A stretch of DNA of 64,000 bases from Gaiellasilicea sp963791905 (GCA_963791905.1 CAWBTX010000007.1:124001-188000), one strand, 5' to 3'. Counted from the first letter of the stretch, positions 55,164 through 63,596 are shown. Numbers and translations: made by a program. The notes: generated from the sequence alone by a model not told the origin.

Positions 55164-55874
55164 ATGCGGCCTGCCTTCGTCGACTGCCACTCGCACGTCT
55201 GCCCCTCGGGTGACGACGGCGCGGGCTCGGTCGAGGAAGGCGCAATCCTCTGTCGTGAAGCCGCACGGCACGGCACCGGCACGCTCTTCGCGACGCCACA
55301 CGTGTGGCCGCACCTGCCGCTCACCGAGGCCAGGGAGGAACGCGTCCGCGCCGCCTTCGCGGAGCTCGCGCCGCGGGCCGGCCTCGAGCTCCGGCTCGGC
55401 TTCGAGCTGACGCCGAACGCACCGCTGCTGGACGAGGACCTGCGCCGCTACGCGCTCGGCGGGACGGACTGCGTGCTGATCGAGGTTCCGTTCTGGGCCG
55501 GCTACGACGAGCTGCTGCTCGTCGCCGCGCACGCAGTCGACTGCGGCCTGACGCCGGTGATCGCGCATCCCGAGCGTGCCGAGGTGGTGCTCGCGCGTCC
55601 GAGCCTCGCCGACGAGCTCGTCGAGCAGGGCTGGCTCCTGCAGGTGAACAGCACATCGCTCCTTGGCCGTCACGGTCTCGGCACGCGAGAGCTCGGCTGG
55701 GATCTCGTCGAGCGAGGCCTCGCCTCGCTCGTGGCCTCTGACGGGCACCGCCAGGCGCGACCGCCGCACCTCGACGACGCCTACGAGCTCGCGCGCAACC
55801 GGCTGGGAGAGGACGCCGACCGCCTGTTCGACGGCACCGCACTCGGCCTCACGGCGAGCGACAAAGCCGCCTGA
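55164..55874 (+). CDS. PHP-family phosphatase (CpsB/YwqE tyrosine phosphatase-like)
   Basis: A 236-residue PHP-domain metallo-phosphoesterase. Metal motifs are VDCHSHVCPSGDDGAGS (HxH at the N-terminus), LFATPHVWPH, PVIAHPERAE and ASDGHR near the C-terminus, arranged as in CpsB/YwqE phosphatases that act on tyrosine kinases of polysaccharide synthesis. No kinase gene is nearby, so the target is open. It sits between two sigma-70 genes. Confidence 0.82.
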   Translation: MRPAFVDCHSHVCPSGDDGAGSVEEGAILCREAARHGTGTLFATPHVWPHLPLTEAREERVRAAFAELAPRAGLELRLGFELTPNAPLLDEDLRRYALGGTDCVLIEVPFWAGYDELLLVAAHAVDCGLTPVIAHPERAEVVLARPSLADELVEQGWLLQVNSTSLLGRHGLGTRELGWDLVERGLASLVASDGHRQARPPHLDDAYELARNRLGEDADRLFDGTALGLTASDKAA

Positions 55875-55954
55875 CGCTTTTTTCGGGAGCCAAGAGCCCC
55901 ACGGACGAGCTACCGCGGGTTGCCGTGCACAGCTTCAGGGATGTTCGCGCGGCA

Positions 55955-56007
55955 GGGATCCGCTTCCGCGGATCCCGGTGGTCTGATCCGCGAGAGCGGA
56001 TCAGACC
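55955..56007 (-). terminator. Two adjacent perfect hairpins between the PHP and rpoD genes
   Basis: Hairpin A is GGGATCCGC (55955-55963) with GCGGATCCC (55968-55976), loop TTCC. Hairpin B is GGTCTGATCCGC (55980-55991) with GCGGATCAGACC (55996-56007), loop GAGA. They share a GATCCGC/GCGGATC core. On the minus strand they follow the rpoD stop (56020), and a T6 run at 55878-55883 serves the plus strand. Confidence 0.75.
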
Positions 56008-56019
56008 CGCTGCAAATGA

Positions 56020-57075
56020 TTACAGCCCGACTGACTCCATCTCGCGCAGGCCGGCGAGGCGTTTGAGGGAGTCGATCTCGATCTGGCGCACGCGTTCGCG
56101 CGTCAGGCCGAGCCGCTTGCCGATCTCCTCGAGCGTCTTCGGCTCCGCGTCCGCGAGGCCGTAGCGGAGGACGACGACCTGCCGCTCGCGGTCGGTGAGT
56201 GCCTCGAGCGCCGCCTTGAGAGCCTGGCTGCGCAGCGAGACCTCGACCTCCTCCTCGGGCAGCGGCCCCTCGCCGGCGACGAAGTCGCCGAAGACGGCGT
56301 CCTCGGCCTCGCCGACGGGCTGGTCGAGGCTGGTCGACGCGCGGGCCGCCGCGCGCACCTCCAGCGCCTGCTGGAGCGGCAGGGAGGCCTCCTCGGCGAT
56401 CTCCTCGAGCGTCGGCTCGCGGCCGAGCTGCGTCCACAGCGTCCGCTCGGCGCGGTTCATCTTCTGTAGGCGCTCGACGATGTGCACGGGCATGCGGATC
56501 GTCCGGGCCTTGTCCGCGAGCGCCCGCGCAACGGCCTGGCGGATCCACCACGTCGCATACGTGGAGAACTTGAAGCCGCGGCGCCAGTCGAACTTCTCCA
56601 CGGCGCGGATGAGGCCGAGCGTCCCCTCCTGGATCAGATCCAGGAAGGGCAGGCCTTGGTTGCGGTAGTTCTTTGCGATCGAGACGACGAGTCGCAGGTT
56701 CGACTGGATCATTTGCTGCTTCGCCTGCATGTCGCCGCGCTCGATCTTCTTCGCGAGCTCGACCTCCTGCGCGGCCGTCAGCAGCTGGTGGCGGCCGGCC
56801 TCACGGAGGAAGAGCTGAAGCGCATCCGTCGTCGACTCCTGCTGCACGGGCATCGGCGGAGGCGGAGGCTCCTCGACCTTCGGCTCCTCGGCCACATCGA
56901 TCCCGCGCTGCTCGAGCTCCCGCACCAGCGCCTCCTGCTCGAGCTGGTCGAGGTCGTGCGTATCGACGATCTCGGTGATCTCGGCGGCCCGCAGAGATCC
57001 GGACTGCTCAGCCGCATCGAGCAGTTGCCGGATCTCCTCATGCTCGAGGAGGTGATCGATGTCGATCGTCGTCAT
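56020..57075 (-). CDS. rpoD: Primary RNA polymerase sigma factor RpoD
   Basis: A 351-residue sigma-70. An N-terminal region 1.1-like helical domain (HLLEHEEIRQLLDAAEQSGS, EITEIVDTHDLDQLEQEALV) is followed by region 1.2 (DALQLFLREAGRHQLLTAAQ), region 2 (NLRLVVSIAKNYRNQG, FLDLIQEGTLGLIRAVEKF, STYATWWIRQAVARALADK), region 3 and region 4.2 (LEEIGKRLGLTRERVRQIEI). The region 1.1-like domain marks it as the housekeeping factor. ATG 57075. Tandem hairpins lie behind the stop. Confidence 0.93.
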   Translation of the reverse strand: MTTIDIDHLLEHEEIRQLLDAAEQSGSLRAAEITEIVDTHDLDQLEQEALVRELEQRGIDVAEEPKVEEPPPPPMPVQQESTTDALQLFLREAGRHQLLTAAQEVELAKKIERGDMQAKQQMIQSNLRLVVSIAKNYRNQGLPFLDLIQEGTLGLIRAVEKFDWRRGFKFSTYATWWIRQAVARALADKARTIRMPVHIVERLQKMNRAERTLWTQLGREPTLEEIAEEASLPLQQALEVRAAARASTSLDQPVGEAEDAVFGDFVAGEGPLPEEEVEVSLRSQALKAALEALTDRERQVVVLRYGLADAEPKTLEEIGKRLGLTRERVRQIEIDSLKRLAGLREMESVGL

Positions 57076-57160
57076 GCAGAAGGGAAAAGCAAAGGGGGGT
57101 CAGCAGCTTCTACCCGGCACCGTCGCGTCGCCAAACACGAGTGCGGGGAGGAGGCAGCGG

Positions 57161-58282
57161 TCACCGCGAAACCTCGAAGGCCGAATCGACGATCGGGGCG
57201 CTCAGCCGGTTCTGTGCCGGCGGCCCGACGCCGGGCCGAACCGACCAGCGGTACGTGCCCGGCGTGAACTTCACGCTCGTCGGCACGACCAGCCGCGCCT
57301 TCACGGGCCGAGCCTCGTGAATGAGCGCGTTGCCGCGAAAGATGCGGACGAGGTAGTACGTCGAGCCCGCCCGGGCGGGCCAGGCGAAGGTGCGTGATGG
57401 CGTCGTACCCGTAGCGGGCGTGGTTCGCGTACGAGACGGCGTCGTACCGGTCGCGGGCGTCGTCGGCGCCGGGGTTGCCGGGCCGCCTGTGGTCGCGCTG
57501 AGCGACGTCTGCGGCGCCGGGGCGCGAAGGGACGTTCCCTCGGCCGCGGGGAGCAGCCGCGGTTCGTCGTCCGACGAGGGCAAGAGCTCGGATGCGGCGA
57601 ACGCGGTTGCGATGGCGGCCACGATCAGGATCGGCACCGGCGTCAGCCGCCGCCACATCCGCCCCCGGGACCCGGGCGAGCTCGAGTTCCCCTCGAGCTC
57701 CTGCACGGCAACGTCGGCGCCCTCCGGCGCGGCGCTCGCTGCGGCCGGCACATCGAGGTCGCGACGTTCCGCCACCAACGGCCGCGGCCGCTCTCGCCCG
57801 GCCTCGAGGCGCGCCAGCGTCCGCTCGACCCGACCCAGACGGCGGTCGACCCCGCGCCACCCGGTCGTCATCAGGTCGACGAGGACAGCCAGATCATCGA
57901 CGCGATCCTGCCGGTCGGAGACGTGATCGCGCCGGATCTCGTTCAGGCATTCGTTGATCTCCTCGAGGAGCTGATGAAGCCGGAGTGCGAGCGGATCGGT
58001 GCGGACGCTCAGATCGGTCCCGTCGATTGCGGGAAGTGAGTCTGCGTCGGGCGCCGCCACGACTGCCTCCCGCGGCGTCACGTCGGGCCGCGGCGTGACG
58101 ACGTCGACCGACCCGGCACGGGCAAGCCGCTCGACCGCGCGCTGCTGCTCTGGGTCGAGCGCGTCGAGGACCTTGACGACGCGTTGCGCGATGCGCCTGC
58201 TGACCGGCTGCCGGGTGACGACCCTGACCACCCCTTCGACCGGCACATCCGCACGCGCCGCGACCTCCGTGAGGAGTGACAC
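57161..58282 (-). CDS. LacI-like HTH protein fused to a membrane anchor and extracellular beta-domain
   Basis: A 373-residue protein of unusual architecture. Residues 1-45 (SLLTEVAARADVPVEGVVRV, then RRIAQRVVKVLDAL) look like a LacI-type helix-turn-helix. A coiled, Arg-rich region follows, then one transmembrane helix (PVPILIVAAIATAFAASELL, about residue 215), a Thr/Pro linker with a duplicated TPATGTTPSRT unit, and a C-terminal domain (STYYLVRIFRGNALIHEARP, YRWSVRPGVG) resembling a fibronectin/Ig-like fold. The start GTG 58282 is fixed by TAAGCT 6 nt upstream. A membrane-tethered regulator is inferred. Confidence 0.65.
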   Translation of the reverse strand: MSLLTEVAARADVPVEGVVRVVTRQPVSRRIAQRVVKVLDALDPEQQRAVERLARAGSVDVVTPRPDVTPREAVVAAPDADSLPAIDGTDLSVRTDPLALRLHQLLEEINECLNEIRRDHVSDRQDRVDDLAVLVDLMTTGWRGVDRRLGRVERTLARLEAGRERPRPLVAERRDLDVPAAASAAPEGADVAVQELEGNSSSPGSRGRMWRRLTPVPILIVAAIATAFAASELLPSSDDEPRLLPAAEGTSLRAPAPQTSLSATTGGPATPAPTTPATGTTPSRTRTTPATGTTPSRTFAWPARAGSTYYLVRIFRGNALIHEARPVKARLVVPTSVKFTPGTYRWSVRPGVGPPAQNRLSAPIVDSAFEVSR

Positions 58283-58288
58283 CGCAAG

Positions 58289-58294
58289 AGCTTA
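58289..58294 (-). promoter_or_regulatory. -10 element TAAGCT of the HTH-TM gene
   Basis: On the minus strand TAAGCT ends 6 nt before GTG 58282. A TTGACC lies 14 nt upstream of it, slightly close for a -35. Confidence 0.55.
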
Positions 58295-58341
58295 TCGCCG
58301 CGCCGTTCGGTCAAGGCATGTAACGGCAAGGAGTACGTGCC

Positions 58342-58371
58342 GGCCGGGAGCGTGCCGCACCGCTCCCGGCC
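58342..58371. terminator. Perfect 11-bp GC hairpin
   Basis: GGCCGGGAGCG (58342-58352) and CGCTCCCGGCC (58361-58371) with an 8-nt loop. It directly flanks the structured element at 58383-58454 and could terminate a transcript of it read on the minus strand. Confidence 0.55.
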
Positions 58372-58382
58372 TAGCGAAACGC

Positions 58383-58454
58383 GGTGGATGCGCGCAGAAT
58401 GCTCTCGAATGCCGCAGAGCAAGGGTGCCGCTCCCCCTCTGCGCCACATCCACC
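58383..58454. ncRNA. Candidate structured RNA with nested stems
   Basis: An outer stem GGTGGATG (58383-58390)/CATCCACC (58447-58454) stacks on GCGCAGA (58392-58398)/TCTGCGC (58438-58444). Inside is TGCTCT (58400-58405)/AGAGCA (58416-58421). An alternative pairing GAGC (58417-58420)/GCTC (58430-58433) excludes the inner stem. Twenty-one pairs in 72 nt is far beyond the local background. It is not a cloverleaf and lacks CCA, so not a tRNA. Strand unknown. Confidence 0.45.
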
Positions 58455-58725
58455 GGTCACGGAGCGTACCGCCAGCCCGCGCTTGGCTCGGGTGCGGCCG
58501 GTGCATTCTCCCCGGGTAGGTCTGAGGCCCCGCGCCTGAACGCGCCGGGCGCGTCTCTATCCTTCGTTCCAGGATGCGGCACACTTGGCCTGCCGTCGGG
58601 GAGCCGCAGCCTCGACGGCGGCCACCTTTCTTCGAGTGGAACTGAAGCGGCTCGCCTAGACCGCACCCTGGGGCTTTTCGGGCCAGGGGTCGACGGCGCC
58701 TGACTCTCGGGACGCGTGCGTCCGG

Positions 58726-58731
58726 TAGCGT
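58726..58731 (+). promoter_or_regulatory. -10 element TAGCGT of the 84-residue gene
   Basis: TAGCGT ends 7 nt before GTG 58739. Weak hexamer, but the spacing fits. Confidence 0.35.
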
Positions 58732-58738
58732 CAGGTCC

Positions 58739-58993
58739 GTGCGGATCGCCGGTGTGCGCGTCGACGTCCAGTTCGTCCGCCTCTTGGCGCAGATCGTCCA
58801 GGACGCCGGCTTCGACGACACAGCACGTGCGCTCGCCGATGCCATCAAGGTGCATGCGAACGAAGTGCCGCTCACCATCGAGGATCACGAAGCGATACTC
58901 GAAGCCCTCGGCGCCGATTGCCCGACCGGACTCGCAAGGCTCCGCCGCGAACTGCTCGAGGAACAGATGCGGCGGCGGCGGGCCGGCATGTAG
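58739..58993 (+). CDS. Small hypothetical protein
   Basis: 84 residues, mostly helical (FVRLLAQIVQDAGFDDTARA, PLTIEDHEAILEALGADCPT) with a basic end. No transmembrane segment. It resembles small actinobacterial helical proteins of unknown function. The next gene starts 9 nt downstream, so the two are probably co-transcribed. Confidence 0.55.
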   Translation: MRIAGVRVDVQFVRLLAQIVQDAGFDDTARALADAIKVHANEVPLTIEDHEAILEALGADCPTGLARLRRELLEEQMRRRRAGM

Positions 58994-59002
58994 GGAGCCT
59001 CT

Positions 59003-59362
59003 GTGCGAGTAACGGGAGTCACAGCAAACCTGCGAGTCGCCGACATCAATGCGGCGCGCGGCTTCTACACCGACTACCTCGGACTGAACGTGGAGGGTTT
59101 CAACCTCGGGTGGGTCGCGCGCTACGGGTCGCCAGACGGGCGAGCGTGCGTCCAGCTCGTGACCCGAGACGCCACGAGTCCTCAGGACTCCGTGATCTCA
59201 GTGCACGTCGGGAACGACGTCGACGACGCTTACGCGGAAGCGCAGCGCCGCGGCTACGAGATCGTTCATCCGCTGACCGACGAACCGTGGGGCATCCGCA
59301 GGTTCCTCGTGCGCGCCCCGGACGGGAACGTCATCAACATCGTCAACCACCGAGACGAGTAG
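59003..59362 (+). CDS. VOC (glyoxalase/bleomycin resistance) family protein
   Basis: A 119-residue single vicinal-oxygen-chelate domain with paired beta-alpha-beta-beta-beta modules: NLRVADINAARGFYTDYLGL in the first, and RRGYEIVHPLTDEPWGIRRF with APDGNVINIVNH in the second. The reaction is unknown; the first expected metal His is not present, so metal binding is doubtful. GTG 59003, 9 nt after the previous stop. Confidence 0.8.
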   Translation: MRVTGVTANLRVADINAARGFYTDYLGLNVEGFNLGWVARYGSPDGRACVQLVTRDATSPQDSVISVHVGNDVDDAYAEAQRRGYEIVHPLTDEPWGIRRFLVRAPDGNVINIVNHRDE

Positions 59363-59383
59363 CGCGCGGTCTCGTCGGTTCGC

Positions 59384-60001
59384 TCAGGAGCCGCCGGGCC
59401 AGTTCTCCCAGCGCACGATCTCGTCGAGAGGCCTGCGGGGACGTGTGCCGCGGCTCGACAGACGATCGGAGGCGGCATCCTCGGCGGGGAACCCGAGCGT
59501 GATCACCTCGACGATCGCGACGTCGCTTGGGAGTTCCAGCAGCTCGCGTATTCGTTCCATTCGTTCGGCTGGAATCCCGAACACGCCCGCGGCGAGGCCC
59601 TCGTCAATCGAGGCGAGCATGATGAGCATCGCCGCGGCGCCCGCGTCGGCGTACCAGTACGGAACCGGCCATGCGATCTCCTCGCCCTCTTGCAGCTTGT
59701 CGGGCTGCCGGTAGCGGTCGTGGTAGTCGTCCTCGCGCGTGCAGACCACGACGAGCGCGGCGGCGCCACTGATCCAGGGCGCGAAGCCCTGCTCGACGTA
59801 GTAGTCCTCTCCGACTGCCTCGGCGATGGCCCGGCGCCGCTCCGGTTCCGCGACCACCACCAACCGCTGGCCCTGGCTGAAGCCGGCGCTCGGTGCACGT
59901 CGGACCGTGCCGACGATGCGTTCGAGCGTCTCGCGTGGGACCGGCGTGGGTTCGTACGCGCGCACCATCCGGCGCCGCTTTAGAAGCTCCTTGAACTCCA
60001 C
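59384..60001 (-). CDS. Nitroreductase family protein
   Basis: A 205-residue FMN-dependent nitroreductase-like protein. The FMN-phosphate region RRRMVRAYEPTPVPRETLER, APSAGFSQGQRLVVV, a Trp/Tyr-rich middle (EEIAWPVPYWYADAGAAAML) and VITLGFPAED near the end are typical. TATTCT lies 6 nt upstream of GTG 60001, which sets the start there rather than at the in-frame ATG 60088. Confidence 0.85.
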   Translation of the reverse strand: MEFKELLKRRRMVRAYEPTPVPRETLERIVGTVRRAPSAGFSQGQRLVVVAEPERRRAIAEAVGEDYYVEQGFAPWISGAAALVVVCTREDDYHDRYRQPDKLQEGEEIAWPVPYWYADAGAAAMLIMLASIDEGLAAGVFGIPAERMERIRELLELPSDVAIVEVITLGFPAEDAASDRLSSRGTRPRRPLDEIVRWENWPGGS

Positions 60002-60007
60002 CGCGCG

Positions 60008-60013
60008 AGAATA
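60008..60013 (-). promoter_or_regulatory. -10 element TATTCT of the nitroreductase gene
   Basis: On the minus strand TATTCT ends 6 nt before GTG 60001 and marks it as the start. Confidence 0.6.
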
Positions 60014-60095
60014 CGCCGCATGATCCGGCGCTGCGTCGCCGTCGCAGAGCGTCGCCGCCAGAGATGCTTCGTGAAGGTCGATCGTCACGTCCGTG

Positions 60096-60861
60096 TCATC
60101 GTGGTGCCTTGGTGACCACCCGCGCGCCGGGGTGTTGTGCGGCGAGGTCGAGCAGCTGGAGGTTCGTCCGACTCGCCGGCAGGTACTCGTACGCCTGGAA
60201 GCGGATGGTCTCGGTGCAGTTGCATCGGCCGCCGGTGCTCTCGATCAGCACCGGGTAGTAGGTGTCGCGCGCAACGTACGCCGTGCCGTTCATGAAGGGC
60301 CTCGGCGCGTTGCTGACCGTCAGCTTGTAGACGCCGATCCCGTTCAGCGTCGTCTCGCCCTCCACCTGGGCGTCGCCCGAGTCGACGAGCGAGCGCAACA
60401 ACTGGGCGATGTCGACAGACGGCGTCGACGCGCTCTCCTCGTCAGGGATGACCGTGATCGTGTTTTGAGGTCGGGTCGTACTCGGACAGGTTCGTCCCGT
60501 CCGAGCTGACCTCGTGCCCGAACTTGATCCAGCGGGCAGCGCTTGGACGGCTAGCTTGCTGCCACAGCTCATAGAGCTGCGGCGCCTGGTCTCCCGTGGT
60601 TACGAGCGCGCGCTCGTGCAGGATCGTCCCCGGCGCCGGCGTCAGCGCCGTTGCGATCCGCCGCAAGGTCGCCGCATCGGCAGACGTCGTCTGCGTGCCT
60701 CCCGCGACCAGGATCACGGCGATCACGGCGGCGCCAGCAGCCGCCGGCGGCAACAGCCAGCGCAGCCGGGGAACCCGAATCCACGTGCGACCACGCTCCC
60801 GATCGATCGCCTCGATCAGCTCTTCACGGAACATCCGGAGACCTGAATGGAGCTCAGACAT
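60096..60861 (-). CDS. Anti-sigma-like membrane protein, one frameshift
   Basis: About 254 residues: a short cytoplasmic N-terminus (MSELHSGLRMFREELIEAID), one transmembrane helix (WLLPPAAAGAAVIAVILVAG) and an extracytoplasmic domain with LRRIATALTPAPGTILHERA and, after the shift, TETIRFQAYEYLPASRTNLQ. The frame changes near 60466; dropping one T restores EYDPTQNTITVIP. It starts 2 nt after an ECF-sigma-like reading frame, so it is probably its anti-sigma partner, though no zinc-binding anti-sigma motif is visible. Confidence 0.6.
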
Positions 60862-60863
60862 CG

Positions 60864-61052
60864 TTATCGCGGACGGCTCAGCCAGGCCCGCGCGAACACC
60901 TCGGCCGTCAGATCGGCGGCATGCTCACCGACCCGCGCCCGCGACCACGCGAACACCTCCTGAACGTGACGGTCGTAGACCACCGCGAACGCCTCTCCCG
61001 AACCCAGACGAAGCAGCTCAGCGTCGTGCGCGGCGGACAGCTCAGGTCTCAC
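60864..61052 (-). pseudogene. Truncated ECF sigma factor (region 2 only)
   Basis: Sixty-two residues from GTG 61052. RLGSGEAFAVVYDRHVQEVF followed by VGEHAADLTAEVFARAWLSR is the N-terminal part of ECF region 2. The frame then stops (TAA) with no linker or region 4 (HTH), and the anti-sigma-like ATG follows directly. This looks like an internal deletion that removed about 100 residues. A sequence error cannot explain the missing length. Confidence 0.6.
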
Positions 61053-61164
61053 AACCAGTACATCGCCTCCCGCCAAAAAGTGTGACGCGGCGCCCACATG
61101 CCGTTGTTGAGCGCCTCAGCAAATGCCGCGGCCGCAGCCTGGCCCGCCAAGCTAGCCTCTGTGG

Positions 61165-62844
61165 GTGACAACCACCCAGGTGGTTCGCAGCGAGCGGTTC
61201 CCCGACCTCGGCGACGAGGTCCTTTTCCCCGGCTCTCGGACTCGAAGCTGGAGTGGCTGGCACAGCGCGGCGAGCGGCGCACCTTCCAGCCGGGTGAGGT
61301 GCTCTACGAGCATGGCATCCGCGACGCGCCGTTCTATGTGGTCGAGAGCGGCCTGGTCGAGTTCGTCGACCGCAAGCCCGGCAAGGACGTCTACATCGCG
61401 CAGGCCGACGGTCGGACCTTCATCGGCGACATCGCGGCTTTCACCGGTGAGCCGACGATCAGCGCCTGCGTGGCCGTCGAGCCGACCGACGTGATCGTCT
61501 TCGAACAGGCCGCGCTGCGTGCAATGGTCGCGCACTGGCCGGAGTTCGGGGAGCACGTCTTCCGCACGCTGCTGGCTCGCCGTCAATGGCACGAGGCCGA
61601 GGGGCACGGCGTCATGCGTCTGATCGCTCCGCGCGGCTCCCGACGCGCGTTCGAGGTGCGCGACCTGCTCGAGCGAAACCTGCTTGCCGGTGCGCTGGTA
61701 CGACGTCGACACAGACGCCGAGAGCGCCGCCATGCTCGACTGGCTCGACATCCCGCGCTCGGAGACGCCCGTGCTGGTGCACGCCACCGAGGTGATGCGC
61801 AATCCATCGGCTGCCCAGGTCGCACGGTCGCTCGGGTTGCGCGCCGAGGTGGACGGCGAGCGTTTCGACCTCATCGTGCTCGGCGCCGGGCCGGCCGGCC
61901 TGGCGAGCGCCGTCTACGCCGGCTCCGAAGGACTGCGCACGTTCGTGGCCGAGGCCTGGGCGCCCGGCGGCCAGGCCGGCACGAGCACCCGCATAGAGAA
62001 CTACCTCGGCTTCCCAACCGGAATCTCGGGCACGGAGCTCACGCGCAAGGCGACACTCCAGGCGCGCCGCTTCGATGCCGTGCTGTCGAGCTTCCATCGC
62101 GCAGTCGAGATCGCCGACGGGGCCGAGGGGCTCGTGCGGGTCGACCTCGACGACGGCCAGCACGTCCTCGCCCGCTGCCTGGTCATGGCGACAGGTGCTC
62201 GCTGGCGGGAACTACAGGCCGAGGGCATCGACCGCTTCCGCGACGCCGGCGTCTACCACGCCGCGATGGCCACCGATATCGAGCGCTGCCGCGACGAGGA
62301 CGTGATCGTCGTGGGCGGAGCCAACTCGGCGGGCCAGGCGGCCACGCAGCTCGCCTCGCGCGCCCGCAGCGTCCGCGTCGTGGTTCGCGGCACGGCGCTG
62401 AAGTCGACGATGTCGCAATACCTCGTCGAACGCATCGAGCGCTCGTCGCGGATCGAGGTCATCACCGAGACGGAAGTCGTCGCGGTGCACGGGTCGGCGA
62501 CGGTGGAGTCGGTGAGCCTGCGCCACCGACGCGACGATAGGGTCGAGCAGGTCGACTGCACTGCCGTCTTCGTGATGATCGGAGCGGACCCATGCACCGA
62601 AGCAGCGACGGGAATGCTCGCCGTCGACACGGCCGGATACCTCCTCTGCGGGCCTGGCGCGGCCAACTGCGACACGCACCTCAGCTGGCCGCTGACAGAC
62701 CGGGAACCGCATCTCCTCGAGACGACCCGCCCCGGCGTGTTCGCGGCCGGCGACGTCCGTGCGGGCGCACCCAACCGCGTGGCGGCCGCCGTCGGCGATG
62801 GCGCCATGGTTGTCCGCTTCGCGCAAGAGGTGCTATCCGGTTAA
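61165..62844 (+). CDS. Cyclic-nucleotide-binding domain fused to thioredoxin-reductase-like flavoprotein, two frameshifts
   Basis: About 559 residues. The N-terminal CRP-like domain (RTFQPGEVLYEHGIRDAPFY, GDIAAFTGEPTISACVAVEP) is followed by a linker domain (WYDVDTDAESAAMLDWLDIP). Then comes an FAD/NAD(P)H reductase: FDLIVLGAGPAGLASAVYAG, GGQAGTSTRIENYLGFP, DVIVVGGANSAGQAA and PGVFAAGDVRAGAPNRVA. The thioredoxin-reductase CxxC is absent (YHAAMATD at that site), so it is a ferredoxin/flavodoxin-reductase-like or other non-disulfide member. Frames break near 61233 (one base missing, C run) and 61685 (one extra G). GTG 61165. Confidence 0.85.
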
Positions 62845-62848
62845 CGCT

Positions 62849-63117
62849 GTGATTCGGACTCCCGACCAGTTGGCGCTCGTGGAAGGCGACCCGGAGCGGG
62901 CGGCGCGGCTGGCGGGGGCGGCTGCGGGCCTGCGCCGACGGGCCGGCCTGCAGGTGTTCAGCTCGCTCACGGGGGAGGTCGAGCTCGTCGTCCAGATCCG
63001 CCAGGCGCTGGCGGGCGACCGCTTCGACCAGCTGTACGCAGCGGCTCCCGGCTCGAGCTCCAGGAGGCGGTGGCCGCCGCCCGCGGCACACGCCATGCGA
63101 ACGCTCAGACCTCCTGA
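62849..63117 (+). pseudogene. C-terminal fragment of a TPR/LuxR-type transcriptional regulator
   Basis: About 88 residues after one base is dropped near 63046: LALVEGDPERAARLAGAAAG, LVVQIRQALAGDRFDQLY and ELQEAVAAARGTRHA. This matches the C-terminal helical repeat end common in large ATPase/LuxR or BTAD regulators. The N-terminal thousand or so residues are absent. GTG 62849 is only nominal. The end overlaps the convergent GNAT gene by 13 bp. Confidence 0.5.
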
Positions 63118-63596
63118 GCCCTCGCCTGACCAGTAAGCGGCTCCGGCCGGTCGAGCCGCTTCTCCCAGGTCAGCAGCGTGTCGTCGACCTCGATCGGCCC
63201 GGTGCGAATCTCGATCGTTCCCACGACGCGCCTCGGCGGCAGGCCGGAGTCGACGTAACCGCAGCCCCGGTAGAGCGCCTGCGCCGGCTCGTTCTCGATG
63301 CTGACTGCGATCCTGAGCCGGTCGCGGGCTCGCGCGTGGGCCTCCTGCTCAGCGGCGGCGATCAGCGCCGACGCGATCCCGCGACGACGGTACTCGGGGC
63401 GAACGGACACATCATGAAGCTCGGCCGGATCCGTCAGCGCAAGGTACACATGGCCGAGCGGCTCGTCGCCGTCCCACGCGACGAGGTAGAAGCCGTCGCC
63501 TTGGTGGAGTCGAGCGAGGCCTAGCACCGACGTCACGCGCTCCACGTCCTCGGGTGCGAGGGGCTGGATCAGCGCAGGTTCGCGTCGTGAACGCAC
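63105..63596 (-). CDS. GNAT family N-acetyltransferase
   Basis: 163 residues from the proposed GTG 63596. The acetyl-CoA motif A is LHDVSVRPEYRRRGIASALI (V-x-P-x-[Y/W]-R-[R/x]-x-G-I-[A/G]), followed by SIENEPAQALYRGCGYVDSG. The start is uncertain; the frame stays open to 63665. An upstream TTGACA (minus strand, near 63611-63616) may belong to its promoter, but no good -10 follows. The substrate is unknown. Confidence 0.78.
   Translation of the reverse strand: MRSRREPALIQPLAPEDVERVTSVLGLARLHQGDGFYLVAWDGDEPLGHVYLALTDPAELHDVSVRPEYRRRGIASALIAAAEQEAHARARDRLRIAVSIENEPAQALYRGCGYVDSGLPPRRVVGTIEIRTGPIEVDDTLLTWEKRLDRPEPLTGQARAQEV

Larger units (their letters stand above)
58283..58738. other. 456-nt gap without a protein gene
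   Basis: Between two divergent leaderless genes. It contains the promoter at 58289-58294, the hairpin at 58342-58371, the nested-stem element at 58383-58454, small GC hairpins (for example CGCGC/GCGCG around 58541-58555) and the promoter at 58726. No convincing coding frame. Confidence 0.6.

Noticed and set aside
58383..58454. Possible tRNA gene (7-8 bp terminal stem, TTCGA on the minus strand)
   Set aside because: The second stem pairs directly inside the first, so there is no cloverleaf. The T-arm does not pair and no CCA end or anticodon arm fits.
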